Shown piece after piece: positions 33,780 through 42,923 of a stretch of 64,000 nt of DNA. Under the pieces are notes generated by a model. The model was not told where the DNA came from. It saw only the letters and a list, made by a program, of their open reading frames with translations, and made no database searches. The stretch comes from Pseudomonadota bacterium (GTDB lineage: Bacteria > Pseudomonadota > Alphaproteobacteria > Caulobacterales > Caulobacteraceae): NCBI GenBank assembly GCA_963205005.1, contig CAUJHW010000001.1, positions 1 to 64,000 of the forward strand, written 5' to 3'. The first letter of the stretch is position 1. The number at the start of each line of letters is the position of its first letter. The position numbers and the translations under genes were made by a program.

Positions 33780-35749
33780 GCCGCGCGCTCCCGACGACGG
33801 CCGACGCCCAGGCGCAGGCGCCGGTCGGACAGTGAGACCAGCCCGCCCAGGGCCATGATGACGGGGCCGAGGAAGATCAGGCTCGCCCAGGGGTTCCAGT
33901 AGGCGCGCACCAGCCAGGCCGGCTTCGATCCCCCTTCCCGGCGCTCGCCGAGGACGAGGTAGAGGTGCGAGGCGCCCCGATAGCAGAGGCCGACTTCCGA
34001 CGTGGTCTGGCCACCAGCCGTGTACAGCCGGCGTTCCGGCAGCACCTGGCAGATCGGCCGGCCCTTGCGGGTGACGGTGACCATCCCCTGGTCGGCTTCG
34101 TAGTTGGGGCCCACGACCGGCCGGACGCTGTCCAGGCTGACGTGATAGGCGCCGACGTCCAGGCCGCCGCCCACCGGCAGGGCCTCGGCCGCCTCGATCT
34201 TCCACGAGGTCTCGAACACCGCGCCCATGACGAAGACGCCAAGGCCCAGGTGCGCCAGGGTCATGCCCCAGGCGCCGCGCGGCAATCCGGTGAGCCTGCG
34301 CCAGGTCTCGCCGAACGGGACGCGGAACGCCCGCGTGCGCTCGGCCAGCTCCGCCAGGGCGCCGGCGATCAGCCAGCCGCCCAGCGCCACGCCCAGGGCG
34401 CCGAACGCCTTTTTCGGGCTGACCAGGGCGATGGCAAGCACGCCGCAGCCGCCTGCCAGCAGCATCGCCACCCACAGCCGCTCCACCACGCCGCGCGCGT
34501 CGCCACGCTTCCAGGCCAGAAGCGGGCCCGCAGGCAGCAGAATCAGCAGCGCCGCCATCAGCGGCGTGAAGGTCAGGTTGAAATAGGGTGGCCCCACCGA
34601 GATGGAGTCGCCGGTCATCGCCTCGCGGATCAGCGGATAGAGCGTGCCCAGGAGGACCGTGGCCGTGGCCGCGGCGAGCAGGATGTTGTTGAGCACCAGG
34701 GCGCTCTCCCGGCTGATCGGGGCGAACATCCCGCCCTGCCCCAGCTTCGGCGCGCGCCAGGCGAACAGGGTGAAGCCCAGGCCCGAGGTCACGCCCAGGA
34801 TGATCAGCAGCAGCACGCCCCGGGTCGGGTCCACCGCGAATGCATGCACCGAGGTCAGCACGCCGGAGCGCACCAGGAAGGCGCCAAGCATCGAGAAGCT
34901 GAACGACGCCAGTGACAGGAACAGGGTCCAGCCGGCGATCGCACCGCGCTTTTCGGTGACGATGGCCGAGTGCAGCAGCGCCGTGGCCACCAGCCAGGGC
35001 ATGAAGCTGGCGTTCTCCACCGGGTCCCAGAACCACCAGCCGCCCCAGCCAAGCTCGTAGTAGGCCCAGAAGGCGCCCAGCGTGATGCCGATGGTCAGCA
35101 GGCTCCAGGCGGCCAGGGCCCAGGGGCGGACCCACTTCGACCAGGCCGCGTCTATCCGGCCCTCGACCAGGGCGCCGATCGCCAGCGAAAACACCACCGA
35201 CATGCCGACATAGCCCGCGTAGAGGAACGGCGGGTGGACGGCGAGCGCCGGGTCCTGCAGCAGCGGATTGAGCGAGCGGCCCTCGACCGGCGGCTGGGCC
35301 AGGCGCACCAGCGGGTTGGAGGCGAAGACGGTATAGGCCAGGAACACGGCGCCCAGCACGCCCTGCGCCGCCACGGTGGAGGCGCGAAGCCCGCGAGGCA
35401 GGCTGCTCCCCAGGCCGGCGGCGGCGGCCCCGAACCCGGTCAGGGCCAGGCACCAGAGCAGCATCGAGCCCTCATGGCTGCCCCAGGTCCCGGCCACCCG
35501 GTAGAGCAGCGGCTTCTCCGAGTGGGAGTTGGCGGCGACATTGGCCACCGAGAAGTCCGACACCACGAAGGCGTGCATCAGCGCCGCGAACGCCAGGGCC
35601 ACCGCAACGAAGGCGGCCAGGGCCGCGCCCTCACCGGCTCCGGCCAGGATCGGCGAGCGCCGCAGGCGGCCGGCGACCGACAGGGCCACCTGTGCGACCG
35701 ACAGCGCCAGCGCAAGGATCAGCGCAAAGGCGCCGGCTTCTGCGATCAT
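33776..35749 (-). CDS. ccmF: Heme lyase subunit CcmF (CycK)
   Basis: A 657-residue multi-pass membrane protein from ATG 35749, which overlaps the ccmE stop. The tryptophan-rich WWD signature is present (GWGGWWFWDPVENASFMPW) along with conserved histidines of the heme-handling core (SHEGSMLLW, AVHPPFLYAGYVG). CcmF accepts heme from CcmE and ligates it to apocytochrome c on the periplasmic side. Length agrees with the usual 640-660. Translational coupling on both sides (ATGA overlaps) points to a fixed stoichiometry with CcmE and CcmH. Confidence 0.97.
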   Translation of the reverse strand: MIAEAGAFALILALALSVAQVALSVAGRLRRSPILAGAGEGAALAAFVAVALAFAALMHAFVVSDFSVANVAANSHSEKPLLYRVAGTWGSHEGSMLLWCLALTGFGAAAAGLGSSLPRGLRASTVAAQGVLGAVFLAYTVFASNPLVRLAQPPVEGRSLNPLLQDPALAVHPPFLYAGYVGMSVVFSLAIGALVEGRIDAAWSKWVRPWALAAWSLLTIGITLGAFWAYYELGWGGWWFWDPVENASFMPWLVATALLHSAIVTEKRGAIAGWTLFLSLASFSFSMLGAFLVRSGVLTSVHAFAVDPTRGVLLLIILGVTSGLGFTLFAWRAPKLGQGGMFAPISRESALVLNNILLAAATATVLLGTLYPLIREAMTGDSISVGPPYFNLTFTPLMAALLILLPAGPLLAWKRGDARGVVERLWVAMLLAGGCGVLAIALVSPKKAFGALGVALGGWLIAGALAELAERTRAFRVPFGETWRRLTGLPRGAWGMTLAHLGLGVFVMGAVFETSWKIEAAEALPVGGGLDVGAYHVSLDSVRPVVGPNYEADQGMVTVTRKGRPICQVLPERRLYTAGGQTTSEVGLCYRGASHLYLVLGERREGGSKPAWLVRAYWNPWASLIFLGPVIMALGGLVSLSDRRLRLGVGRRRERAA

Positions 35750-36249
35750 GTGGGGCCGCCGGCGGACTTCGCCGGGGCATAGGCCGGCGGTGGGGCGCCG
35801 TCGCCGCGCCATTCGCCCTGCTCCTTGAGCGCGTCGGCCACTTCCTTGGGCATGTATTTCTCATCGTGCTTGGCCAGCACGCGGCTGGCCTGGAACACGC
35901 CGTCCTGGCGATAGGCGCCCTCGGCGACGATGCCCTGGCCCTCGCGGAAGAGGTCAGGAAGGTCGCCCTGGTAAACCACGCGGTCGGCCGAGATCTTGTC
36001 CTCGACCGTGAACTCCACCCGGCCGTCGGGGTGCTTCACCACCGACCCCATCGCCACCAGGCCGCCCAGCTGAATGGCCCGGCCCGGCTCCGGCTTGGCC
36101 GCATCGGCCTGGGAGGGCGTGTAGAAGAACGAGATCGAGTCCCGCATCCCCCACAGGGTCAGGCCCGCGGCCAGGGCTACGACGGGCGCAATGATCGACA
36201 GCAGCAGCAGGCGCGTACGCGCCTTGCGGGATTTCGGCAGGAAACTCAT
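35746..36249 (-). CDS. ccmE: Heme chaperone CcmE (CycJ)
   Basis: A 167-residue protein with an N-terminal membrane anchor (RLLLLSIIAPVVALAAGLTLWG) and an OB-fold periplasmic domain. The heme-binding HDEKY motif is intact (His128, Tyr132); the His forms the covalent bond to heme vinyl. CcmE carries heme from CcmCD to CcmF. It overlaps ccmI (36246-36249) and ccmF (35746-35749). The C-terminal tail is Pro/Gly-rich and probably disordered, as usual. Confidence 0.97.
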   Translation of the reverse strand: MSFLPKSRKARTRLLLLSIIAPVVALAAGLTLWGMRDSISFFYTPSQADAAKPEPGRAIQLGGLVAMGSVVKHPDGRVEFTVEDKISADRVVYQGDLPDLFREGQGIVAEGAYRQDGVFQASRVLAKHDEKYMPKEVADALKEQGEWRGDGAPPPAYAPAKSAGGPT

Positions 36250-37328
36250 TGCATGGGCTCCGCTTTGGCGGCCTCGTCCAGTTGTTGCAGCACGGGCGGC
36301 GCCTTGGCGTAGCGCGCTCGCGCCGTGGCCAGGGCGGCATCCCGCTGGGTGGTTTCGCCCAGCACGGCATAGGCCCGCACGAGCCGCACCCAGCCTTCGG
36401 GATTGTCGGGATCGGCTTTCAGCTTCGCCGCGAGGCCCGCGACCATGCCGCGGATCATCTCCAGCTGCGGCGCGGCCGGCGCGGCGGCCACGACAGCGGC
36501 GCCCTCCAGGCTGGCGATCCGCGCCTGGACCTCCTCGCGGCCCTCGGCGCCCGGCGGCATGTCGGCCAGCAACGCCTTCAGGTCGGTCGCCGCCGCGGCC
36601 GGATCGCCCTCATCAGCCTTGGCCAGGGCGAGGAAGAACCGGGCCGCCGGATCGCCCGGCTCCAGTGTCAGCAACTTGCTGAAGGCCGCCTGGGCGTCGC
36701 TGTCCACCTTGCCCCCAGCCGCGGCGAAGGACGCCTGTCCCAGCATCCGCCAGATATCGGCGCGCTCAGGCGCCAGCTGTGCGGCGCGGCGCAGGGCGCG
36801 CACGGCGGCCACCGGGTTCTGCGAGGCATCCTCGGCCAGGCCCAGAAGCCGGAAGCCTTCCGCCTCGTTCGGACGCTCGGCGGTGGCCTGCCGCAGAACA
36901 GCGGCGATCTCGGCGGGATTGAGCGTCGACAGGTCCGAGCGCCGCCAGTTCTCGAGCCGCGCCGCATAGGGCTGATCCGGAACGCCCGGCGCGCCGATCT
37001 TCAGATACAGCCCCAGCGCCAGGGCCGGCGCGGCGACCGCGGCCAGCAACACCAGGCCCCGGGCCCGGGGATCGGCCTGCCACGACTCGGTCGGCGCCTC
37101 GGCGGCGGCCAGCAGCCGGCGGGCCGCCTCGGCATGCGCGCTCCGGCGCTCGGCCTCGCCCATCAGGCCACGATCGACCAGATCGTCGATCTCGGAAAGC
37201 TGGCGGCGATAGAGGACCTGCGTCGGGTCCGCCGCACCGGTGGCCGCGACGGCGCCGGAGGCGCGGAACAGGATGAGACCCGCCGCAGCGGCGGCAAGGA
37301 ACCCGGCCACAACCCAGAAAAGGAACAT
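36246..37328 (-). CDS. ccmI: Cytochrome c maturation protein CcmI (CycH)
   Basis: A 360-residue protein with two membrane helices (FLFWVVAGFLAAAAAGLILF and LVLLAAVAAPALALGLYL) on either side of a cytoplasmic helical loop. A periplasmic TPR-type domain (about 130-350) has DIWRMLGQASFAAAG and GWVRLVRAYAVLGE. CcmI binds the C-terminus of apocytochromes and delivers them to CcmF/H. It is first in the ccmIEFH series, the alphaproteobacterial cycHJKL order. The gene and its neighbours imply that the strain makes c-type cytochromes, though ccmABCDG must lie elsewhere. Confidence 0.93.
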   Translation of the reverse strand: MFLFWVVAGFLAAAAAGLILFRASGAVAATGAADPTQVLYRRQLSEIDDLVDRGLMGEAERRSAHAEAARRLLAAAEAPTESWQADPRARGLVLLAAVAAPALALGLYLKIGAPGVPDQPYAARLENWRRSDLSTLNPAEIAAVLRQATAERPNEAEGFRLLGLAEDASQNPVAAVRALRRAAQLAPERADIWRMLGQASFAAAGGKVDSDAQAAFSKLLTLEPGDPAARFFLALAKADEGDPAAAATDLKALLADMPPGAEGREEVQARIASLEGAAVVAAAPAAPQLEMIRGMVAGLAAKLKADPDNPEGWVRLVRAYAVLGETTQRDAALATARARYAKAPPVLQQLDEAAKAEPMQ

Positions 37329-37373
37329 ACCAGCGCGTGTAGCCGAAAGCTCAAGCCTGCGCGAGTGAGACTC

Positions 37374-38750
37374 TTAGCCGTAGGTCTCGCTGTGGCTGTC
37401 GGGATGCAGAGCCGCCTGTGTCCGGCGACGCACCAGCTCGCCGGCCTTCTCGCCTGACACCAGCTGGCTGAACTCGGCGGCAATCTCGAGGAAGGTCGCG
37501 ACCGCTTCGCGATCCTCGACTTCGCCGGCCCGCAGCATATCCAGGACGTCCTCGACATAGTGGCCGAGGAATTCGCCGAGTTTCTCGACCAGCTTGGCCC
37601 GGGCGGACGAGAACCCCCCGTAGTTGGCCGTGGCGCGCAGTTCGTCGGAGAACGCCAGCAGGGTCAGCGCGCGACCGACCAGCCGCTCGTCCGGCGGCAC
37701 GCCGAGGCGAGGCACGGGCCGGCGAACCCTCTGCTGGCGGGGCGTGTGCAGGGGCAGGGCCTCGAGGGCGGCCTTTTCGGCCTCTCGCAGTCGGCCCTCG
37801 ACCACGTTCGCCAGGCTCATCCGCTGCTTGTGGATCCGCTGGCCCCAGCCGTGGTCCTTCTGCAGGTCGACGCTCGATTCGATCTCGACGATCTGGTGGA
37901 TGACCAGTTCGACCCGCTTGGCCGCGGCGCGCCCCTGCGTCGGGCCGGTCTCGGGGTCGAGGGCGGCGACGGCGGCCAGGGTGCTGTCGATGTCGTTCAG
38001 CACCGCCTCGCCGAATCCGGCCAGTTCGGAATCCGCCAGGTATCGTTCGGTCGGCTTCTCCATCACCGCGGAGATGATCCGCAGCACCATCCAGGGCTCG
38101 GCGAGCTGGGCGGCCAGCATCTCGAAGAAGCGGTAGCCCGCGTCCTCGTCGATCTCCACTGCGTCCCTGTAGGCCAGGCGCGCCGCGGCCGCGGTGTCAC
38201 CGCTGCCAGGGTGTGCAATCCATTCCGGAAGTTTCTGGATCGCATGACGGACCACGGGGGCGATCGCCAGGCAGTTCGCCAGCAGCGCCGCGCCGTCCGG
38301 CCGGGCCAGGTCGCAGACCTCCGCAGCAGCCCGATAGTCGTCGCCGGCCCGCGCCCGCAGGCCGGCGGCGGCGCACTGCACCAGATGATCGTAGGTCGCC
38401 ATCAGGACGTGGCCCGCGGCGGAATCATCCTCCGCCAGGCGAAGATGATCCAGAGCCTCCGGCTCGTCTTGGCGAAGCGCCCGCCAGATCAGGGCCAGCG
38501 CCTTCGTCGGAAATGTCAGGGCGTGGCTGTCGTCGCCGCCGCCCACGAACATCGGGGCGACCGGCTGGAAGACCATGTTGCGCAGGGTCCGGTCGAAGAC
38601 CTCGGCCTCCACCAGCTTGCGGACGCCTCCGAGCGCGCTCTCGTCCGAGGTGTCGGCCAGGGCCTGCCGCAGGTTGCCGACCACCCGGTCGGGCGCCGTT
38701 TCGACCAGGATGCGGACGATCTTCATTTTGCGCTCGGTCAGCGCGGCCAT
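37374..38750 (-). CDS. Conserved helical protein of unknown function
   Basis: A 458-residue protein with no signal peptide, no membrane segment and no motif I recognise. It is rich in Ala, Leu, Glu and Arg and predicted by eye to be almost fully alpha-helical. Segments such as MDEKPTERYLADSELAGFGEAV-like helices repeat irregularly, and a polar stretch HGWGQRIHKQRMSLANVV lies near residue 305. It resembles alphaproteobacterial DUF2336-like helical proteins in length and composition, but I could not confirm that. It lies 45 bases upstream of the ccmI start on the same strand, so it could be cotranscribed with the ccm genes. Confidence 0.75.
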   Translation of the reverse strand: MAALTERKMKIVRILVETAPDRVVGNLRQALADTSDESALGGVRKLVEAEVFDRTLRNMVFQPVAPMFVGGGDDSHALTFPTKALALIWRALRQDEPEALDHLRLAEDDSAAGHVLMATYDHLVQCAAAGLRARAGDDYRAAAEVCDLARPDGAALLANCLAIAPVVRHAIQKLPEWIAHPGSGDTAAAARLAYRDAVEIDEDAGYRFFEMLAAQLAEPWMVLRIISAVMEKPTERYLADSELAGFGEAVLNDIDSTLAAVAALDPETGPTQGRAAAKRVELVIHQIVEIESSVDLQKDHGWGQRIHKQRMSLANVVEGRLREAEKAALEALPLHTPRQQRVRRPVPRLGVPPDERLVGRALTLLAFSDELRATANYGGFSSARAKLVEKLGEFLGHYVEDVLDMLRAGEVEDREAVATFLEIAAEFSQLVSGEKAGELVRRRTQAALHPDSHSETYG

Positions 38751-38830
38751 GGGTCTTCGGCTCCGAGGGAAAGCCTCGTGAGGGACAACATGGTGGCGAC
38801 AGGGTTAAGGCTTTACGAAGCCTCGACTTT

Positions 38831-40219
38831 TCAGGCTTCGGCCCGCGGCAGGTCGACCGTGACGGCCAGGCCGCCGAGGGGCGAATCGCCGAGCGTCAGC
38901 ACGCCGCGATAAGCTCTCGCCAGCTCGTCGAGGATCGAAAGACCCAGGCCGGATCCGGGTGCGTTCTCGTCCAGGCGGGCGCCGCGACGGATCACGTCTT
39001 CCCGTCGGTCAGGAGGCAGTCCGGGGCCATCGTCCTCCACGGTCAGGCGCAGGCGTTCAGGACCGGTCGCCACCGCCCGCACCCGCACCCGCCGCCTGCC
39101 CCACTTGCCGGCGTTCTCCATGGCGTTGCCGGCGATCTCCAGCAGATCCTGCCGTTCGCCCGAGAACCAAAGATCCTCGGCGGCGTCCCAGTCGATCGTC
39201 AGGCCCTTGTCGCGGAAGATGCGTTCCAGTGTCCGCGAAAGCTCGTCCAGCACCTCGGCCACCGAGGTCCGTTCGCCCGGCCCCTGGGCGCGGGCGGCGG
39301 CCCGGGCGCGGCGCAGATGGTGGTCGACCTGCTGGCGCATCACCTCGGCCTGGCGGGTCACCACGTCGGCCAGCGGACCGGGGCGCTGGGCGGCCTCGGT
39401 GATCATCACCGAGATCGGGGTCTTCAGGGCGTGGGCCAGGTTGCCGACATGGGTTCGCTGGCGCTCGACGGTCTCCTGGTTGTGCAGGACCAGGGCGTTC
39501 AGTTCCTGCGCCAGCGGTTCGAGCTCCGTGGGATAGGCCTCCTGCACACGGTCGGCCTTGCCCCGCCGCACGGCGGCCACCTCGTTCTGCAGCCGGAACA
39601 GAGGCTGGAGACCCACTCTCACCTGGGCCACCACCGCGGCGATCAGCCCGCCGCCCAGCACCACGAACGCCAGGGCGGTGGCGGCGATGAAGTTGCGCAC
39701 GTCCCGGTCAATGGGCGCGCGGTCCTCCGCCGCAAGGAACACCGCCTCATGGCCGTCGATGGTGGCGATCCGCGCCACGCCGCGCAGCCGTTCGCCGGGC
39801 TGCGGCCCGGCGGCGTCGAAGGCGATGGGCCGGCGTGGATCGGCGCGCAGGCGTTCCAGCAGATCGGCGGGCGGATGCAGCTCTGAATCCCAGAGAGACC
39901 GCGACCGCGACGGGACCGCGGTCTTGAGTCGACCGTCAGAAGTGGGTTCCGCGATGGTCCAGTAGAGGCCGGAATAGACCCGCAGCGCCCGGGCGTCGGT
40001 GAAGGCCGGGGCGACCATCTCGCCCGCCTCCAGCGTCGAGCCGGTGATCAGGTTGTCGACCAGCACGCCAAGGGTCTGTTCGAACCGCCGCAGGGCGGCC
40101 TGCTGGAACAGCAGCGCCAGGACCACCGCGGTGATCACCAGGGCCGCAAAGCTCCAGCCGACGGCCAGCAGCACCAGCCGTCGCGCCAGGGAAGGTCGGG
40201 TCAGGACCCCCGGCGTCAC
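38831..40219 (-). CDS. Sensor histidine kinase (PhoQ-like H-box)
   Basis: A 462-residue kinase with two membrane helices (LVLLAVGWSFAALVITAVVLALLF and FIAATALAFVVLGGGLIAAVVA) and a periplasmic domain of about 130 residues. HisKA has phospho-acceptor His263 in LAHALKTPISVM, the PhoQ-type AHALKTP form. HATPase shows NAMENAGKWG, EDDGPGLPP and GSGLGLSIL. Its start overlaps the upstream response-regulator stop by four bases. Together with the PepSY gene this forms a three-gene operon typical of Mg2+/envelope-type two-component systems, but the signal is not known. Confidence 0.92.
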   Translation of the reverse strand: MTPGVLTRPSLARRLVLLAVGWSFAALVITAVVLALLFQQAALRRFEQTLGVLVDNLITGSTLEAGEMVAPAFTDARALRVYSGLYWTIAEPTSDGRLKTAVPSRSRSLWDSELHPPADLLERLRADPRRPIAFDAAGPQPGERLRGVARIATIDGHEAVFLAAEDRAPIDRDVRNFIAATALAFVVLGGGLIAAVVAQVRVGLQPLFRLQNEVAAVRRGKADRVQEAYPTELEPLAQELNALVLHNQETVERQRTHVGNLAHALKTPISVMITEAAQRPGPLADVVTRQAEVMRQQVDHHLRRARAAARAQGPGERTSVAEVLDELSRTLERIFRDKGLTIDWDAAEDLWFSGERQDLLEIAGNAMENAGKWGRRRVRVRAVATGPERLRLTVEDDGPGLPPDRREDVIRRGARLDENAPGSGLGLSILDELARAYRGVLTLGDSPLGGLAVTVDLPRAEA

Positions 40220-40908
40220 GTCCCGGCGGCTTCCGCGTCCGCCTCGCCGGGCAGCGCGATCAGACGGTAGCCCAGGCCGCGGACGGTCTCGATCCGGTCA
40301 GGGCCGATCTTCTTGCGGACCCGGCCGATGAACACCTCGATGGTGTTGGAGTCGCGGTCGAAGTCCTGATCGTAGAGGTGCTCGACCAGCTCTGTCCGGC
40401 TGATGACCCGGCCCTGGTGCATGATCATGTAGTGCAGCAGCCGGTACTCCAGCGAGGTCAGTCGCAGGGGCTCGCCGTTGACGCTGGCGCGCGCAGCACG
40501 GGGATCCAGCCGCAGTCCGCCGATCGACAGGCTGGGGGTCGCGTGGCCGGCCGAGCGGCGCAGCAGGGCGCGCAGGCGGGCCAGCAGTTCCTCGGTGTGG
40601 AACGGCTTGGTGAGGTAGTCGTCAGCGCCGGCGTCGAAGCCTGCCACCTTCTCGCTCCAGGCGCCGCGTGCGGTGAGGATCAGCACCGGCGTGGCCATGC
40701 CTTCGCGCCGCCAGCGCTCCAGCACCGACACCCCGTCGACCTTGGGCAGGCCGAGATCGAGGATCACCGCGTCATAGGGCTCGGTCTCGCCGAGGAACTG
40801 GGCTTCCTCGCCGTCCGGCGCATGGTCGACCGCATAGCCGGCGTCGGCGAGCGCCAGCTTCAGTTGGCGCGACAGGTCCGGATCGTCTTCGACAAGCAGG
40901 ATGCGCAA
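40216..40908 (-). CDS. PhoP-like OmpR-family response regulator
   Basis: A 230-residue regulator. The TTG start at 40908 directly precedes RILLVEDDP and has an AGGGA site upstream; ATG-initiated alternatives add sequence unlike the family. Asp51 is the phospho-acceptor (VILDLGLPKVDG), with LTARG and LTKPFHTEEL completing the receiver. The winged helix has LTSLEYRLLHYMIMHQGRV and DSNTIEVFIGRVRKKIG. It overlaps the kinase start by four bases, and a PepSY protein gene lies 32 bases upstream. It is close to PhoP/QseB-type regulators. Confidence 0.93.
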   Translation of the reverse strand: MRILLVEDDPDLSRQLKLALADAGYAVDHAPDGEEAQFLGETEPYDAVILDLGLPKVDGVSVLERWRREGMATPVLILTARGAWSEKVAGFDAGADDYLTKPFHTEELLARLRALLRRSAGHATPSLSIGGLRLDPRAARASVNGEPLRLTSLEYRLLHYMIMHQGRVISRTELVEHLYDQDFDRDSNTIEVFIGRVRKKIGPDRIETVRGLGYRLIALPGEADAEAAGT

Positions 40909-40940
40909 CAGCGTCCCTTTCCTGGATTGATCTTGCGTAC

Positions 40941-41270
40941 TCAGCCGCCCTGACGGCCGATCACCTGGCCGGACTCGGCGTCCACGATGAACACAACCAC
41001 CCGGCCGTTCTCCATCTGCCACTGGACATAGTAGGCGGCCCGTCCGCCGGCATCGCCCATCGAGGTGTTCAGATGACGACCGGGAAAACGTGACCGCAGC
41101 ATGTCCAGAACGCGCGACAAGGGGACCTGGCGTCCGGACCGCACGCCTTCGCGCGCCTGGTCCTGGTCGCCCCGGCCGGCGCCGAACACCGGGCGGCTGT
41201 CCTGGGCCACGGCCGCGGGCGGCGTCGCGAGCGACGCCAGCAGCACGGCAAGGGCGAAGAAGTGCTTCAT
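40941..41270 (-). CDS. Exported PepSY-domain-like protein
   Basis: A 109-residue protein with a signal peptide (MKHFFALAVLLASLATPPAAVA). The rest holds one PepSY-like module: VPLSRVLDMLRSRFPGRHLNT followed by AYYVQWQMENGRVVVFIVDAESGQVIGRQG, matching the family's helix, Y-x-V and D-x-x-T/S-G-x-V strand pattern. Such small PepSY proteins often sit next to PhoP/PhoQ-like pairs and may act as periplasmic inhibitors or sensors. It heads the PepSY-regulator-kinase operon. The inhibitory role is inference. Confidence 0.8.
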   Translation of the reverse strand: MKHFFALAVLLASLATPPAAVAQDSRPVFGAGRGDQDQAREGVRSGRQVPLSRVLDMLRSRFPGRHLNTSMGDAGGRAAYYVQWQMENGRVVVFIVDAESGQVIGRQGG

Positions 41271-41342
41271 GACAAACCCGTCCTAGGCCGACCGGACTGA
41301 ACCCCGGCTGAACGCCGAGCTTGAGGGACGACGTGGTCTAGC

Positions 41343-42287
41343 CTAGCTGCGCCGCTTCGGCGAATAGGGCCTTTCCTTGCGCTGCTGCTCGGCGAACGCC
41401 TCCAGCGCCGGGTCGGGCGATTCCGGCAGGGTCACGACGAGACGGGCGAAGAGGTCTCCGCGCTTGCCCTGGGCGTCGGACAGGCCCCGGCCCTTCAGCC
41501 GCAGCCGGGTTCCGGTGTTGGCGGCCCTGGGGACCGTCAGGGTGACCGCGCCGTCGGGCGTCGGCGCCTCGACCTTGCCCCCCAGCACAGCGTCGTAGAA
41601 TGCGACCGGCAGGTCCATCACCAGGTCGTCGCCCTCGCGGCGATAGATCAGGTGCGGCTGGATCGAAATCTCGATGAAGGCGTCGCCTGGACCGGATCGG
41701 CCGGGCGAGCCCTGGCCCTTCAGGCGCAGGGTCTGGCCGTCCTGGGCGCCCTTGGGAATGCTGACGTCGATCGTTCGGCCATCGGAGAAGGCGATCCGGC
41801 GCTTGCCGCCACGGATGGCGTCCACCAGATCGACCTCGAGCCGGGCGCGCACATCGGCGCCCCGCTGGGAAAAGCCGCCGAATCCGCCGCCGGCGCCGCC
41901 CGCGCCGCCCGGACGGCCGCCGCGGCCGCCCCCGAACATCTCGCCCAGGATATCGCCCAGGTCGGCGCCCTCGAAGGTCTCGGTGCGGAACCCGCCGCGC
42001 CCGCCCGGGCCGCCCGGCTGCCCGCCCCACGGGCCGCCGCCGCCGAAGCCGCCCGCCGTCTCGCGCCCGTCGGCGTCGATCAGGCCGGCGTCGAACTTCT
42101 TGCGCTTCTCGGCGTCGCCCACGATGTCGAAGGCCGCGCTCACCTTCTTGAAGCGCTCCTCAGCCGCGGCATTGCCGGGATTTGTGTCGGGGTGGTTTTC
42201 CTTCGCGAGCTTTCGGAACGCCTTGCGCACCTCGTCCGAGGTCGCCGTCCGGGATACGCCCAGCTCCTGGTAGGGGTCGCGCGCCAA
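41343..42287 (-). CDS. DnaJ-class co-chaperone, CbpA-like
   Basis: A 314-residue protein. The J-domain (1-70) carries HPD at 32-34, followed by a Gly-rich G/F region with GGRGGRPGGAGGAGG (about 90-140). Two C-terminal beta domains follow, ending with FAEQQRKERPYSP. It has no CxxCxGxG zinc repeats, so it is a class B/CbpA-type protein rather than DnaJ proper. Such proteins stimulate DnaK ATPase. It is alone on the minus strand between the PepSY operon and the YcgN-like gene. Confidence 0.92.
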   Translation of the reverse strand: MARDPYQELGVSRTATSDEVRKAFRKLAKENHPDTNPGNAAAEERFKKVSAAFDIVGDAEKRKKFDAGLIDADGRETAGGFGGGGPWGGQPGGPGGRGGFRTETFEGADLGDILGEMFGGGRGGRPGGAGGAGGGFGGFSQRGADVRARLEVDLVDAIRGGKRRIAFSDGRTIDVSIPKGAQDGQTLRLKGQGSPGRSGPGDAFIEISIQPHLIYRREGDDLVMDLPVAFYDAVLGGKVEAPTPDGAVTLTVPRAANTGTRLRLKGRGLSDAQGKRGDLFARLVVTLPESPDPALEAFAEQQRKERPYSPKRRS

Positions 42288-42379
42288 GCTCTTCTGAATC
42301 CTCGAAAGACCTAGTTGGGAGTGTGTCTTCTAGATTGGGTGGCCGGCCGCGTCACGCAAGTGCGACTGTGGCCAATTTG

Positions 42380-42853
42380 TCACTCATCGCCCCGCTCGGC
42401 CATGAGGTCCCAGGCGGCGAAGTCCAGGGCGTCCTCGGGGTCAGCCAGGACCTCCTCGCTGATTGTCTGGCCGCGCACGGAAATGCCGGCCCGATGAGGG
42501 CTTTCAGGATCGCCGGTGATCAGCGGATGCCACTCGGCCAGGTCGCGGCCCTCATGGAGACGGCGATAGGCGCAGCTCAGCGGCATCCACTCCAGCGCCT
42601 CGATGTTATGCGGCGTCAGCTTGATGCAGTCGGGCACATGCCGGTGGCGATCGGCATAGTTCGAGCAGCGGCAGGCGTCGGAATCGAACAGCTTGCAGTG
42701 GACCCGCGTCGGGATCACCTGCCCGGACGCCTCGTCCTCGAAACGCACCAGGCAGCACAGGCCGCAGCCGTCGCAAAGGCTTTCCCACTCCGCGACGGTC
42801 ATCTGCGCCAGCGCCTTCCGGCGCCAGAAAGGTTCTCCACTCATGCCGCGCAT
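42380..42853 (-). CDS. YcgN family cysteine-cluster protein (UPF0260)
   Basis: About 157 residues from ATG 42853; a second ATG three codons later (42844) is equally possible. The sequence follows E. coli YcgN closely: WESLCDGCGLCCLVRFED, then HCKLFDSDACRCSNYADR, PDCIKL and PLSCAYRRL, giving eight or more conserved cysteines. These proteins are of the YkgJ/YcgN class thought to bind iron-sulfur or zinc; the role is unknown. The longer frame starting at 43132 overlaps uup and is not real. It is divergent from uup, with 70 bases between starts. Confidence 0.9.
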   Translation of the reverse strand: MRGMSGEPFWRRKALAQMTVAEWESLCDGCGLCCLVRFEDEASGQVIPTRVHCKLFDSDACRCSNYADRHRHVPDCIKLTPHNIEALEWMPLSCAYRRLHEGRDLAEWHPLITGDPESPHRAGISVRGQTISEEVLADPEDALDFAAWDLMAERGDE

Positions 42854-42923
42854 GTAAGCCGCCGGCGTCGGCGGCAGAAGCGCGAACTTGCGTAGTCCCC
42901 GCGACACTGTATGCCCCCCGCCG

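Noticed and set aside
33327..35453. Apparent 708-codon frame including ccmH
   Set aside because: The upstream two thirds are a shadow of ccmF; only the last 150 codons are the real ccmH.
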